Shown here: piece by piece, positions 6,093 to 6,176 of the stretch
Numbering within the stretch: position 1 is the first letter of the stretch
Layout of the letters: each line of letters opens with the position of its first letter
Assembly: GCA_027487055.1 (NCBI GenBank)
Contig: JAIYEJ010000065.1
Location: forward strand, 1-6,176
Origin: Methylotenera sp.
GTDB taxonomy: Bacteria > Pseudomonadota > Gammaproteobacteria > Burkholderiales > Methylophilaceae
Length of the DNA stretch: 6,176 bases
Direction: 5' to 3'
Translations under genes and position numbers: made by a program
Notes under the pieces: model-generated
Databases searched by the model: none
What the model saw: only the letters and a program-made list of their open reading frames with translations
Told to the model about the DNA's origin: nothing

Positions 6093-6176
6093 TAGCTAAA
6101 ACGCAAAACAAGCACCGAAAAAGGTTTTTACTTGTTTAATGTTGGCATAAATAATTTAGCTGACAACTTCCTTAAG

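Larger units (their letters stand above)
5783..6176. other. Non-coding region upstream of prfC
   Basis: These 394 bases hold no supportable protein gene on either strand: the open frames are very short, lack ribosome binding sites and show no recognisable protein. From prfC outward I see one TTAAGCAT motif at 5794-5801 (minus orientation), the prfC -10 candidate, a weak GAGG/CCTC dyad (5889-5892 with 5903-5906), two larger inverted repeats between 5954 and 6022, a CCAAATTGG dyad (6043-6051), and the self-complementary ATTATAAT (6085-6092). The right edge may lie close to the end or start of another gene, but nothing in the sequence settles this. Confidence 0.6.

Noticed and set aside
6136..6176. 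Right-edge minus-strand tail that could be the end of an upstream gene (LKEVVS then stop)
   Set aside because: Six codons at the edge cannot be told from chance.

Overview
The window looks like chromosomal DNA from an AT-rich Gram-negative bacterium, most likely a betaproteobacterium. The N-terminal AsmA/YhdP-type protein has the form seen in betaproteobacteria, and YheS and RF3 are both close to proteobacterial forms. A Methylophilaceae-like origin (Methylotenera/Methylophilus) is a guess from base composition and protein flavour, not a demonstrated assignment. I see no mobile element, CRISPR array, rRNA or tRNA.

Layout: (1) 1-1316, minus strand: the first 438 residues of a large YhdP-family envelope protein, running off the left edge. 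(2) 1317-1624: an AT-rich divergent intergenic region. It holds a cluster of three identical 8-bp motifs at the yhdP start, a candidate promoter in each direction, and a possible short leader ORF plus hairpin before the next gene. (3) 1625-3556, plus strand: a complete YheS-type ABC-F ATPase starting with TTG. (4) 3594-4154, plus strand: a 186-residue acidic protein that I do not recognise, probably co-transcribed with yheS. (5) 4155-4210: a short convergent gap. (6) 4211-5782, minus strand: complete prfC (peptide chain release factor 3). (7) 5783-6176: a non-coding stretch upstream of prfC with a perfect TATAAT hexamer and two consecutive inverted repeats.

Two genes act on the ribosome: YheS is an ABC-F factor expected to act on stalled or slow elongating ribosomes, and RF3 recycles RF1/RF2 after termination. 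The unknown 186-residue protein sits between them, behind yheS. YhdP belongs to a separate process, lipid transport and outer-membrane homeostasis. The gene content is mostly ordinary housekeeping. The points most worth a second look are the operator-like motif cluster at the yhdP promoter, the leader of yheS, the unknown protein, and the structured non-coding DNA upstream of prfC.
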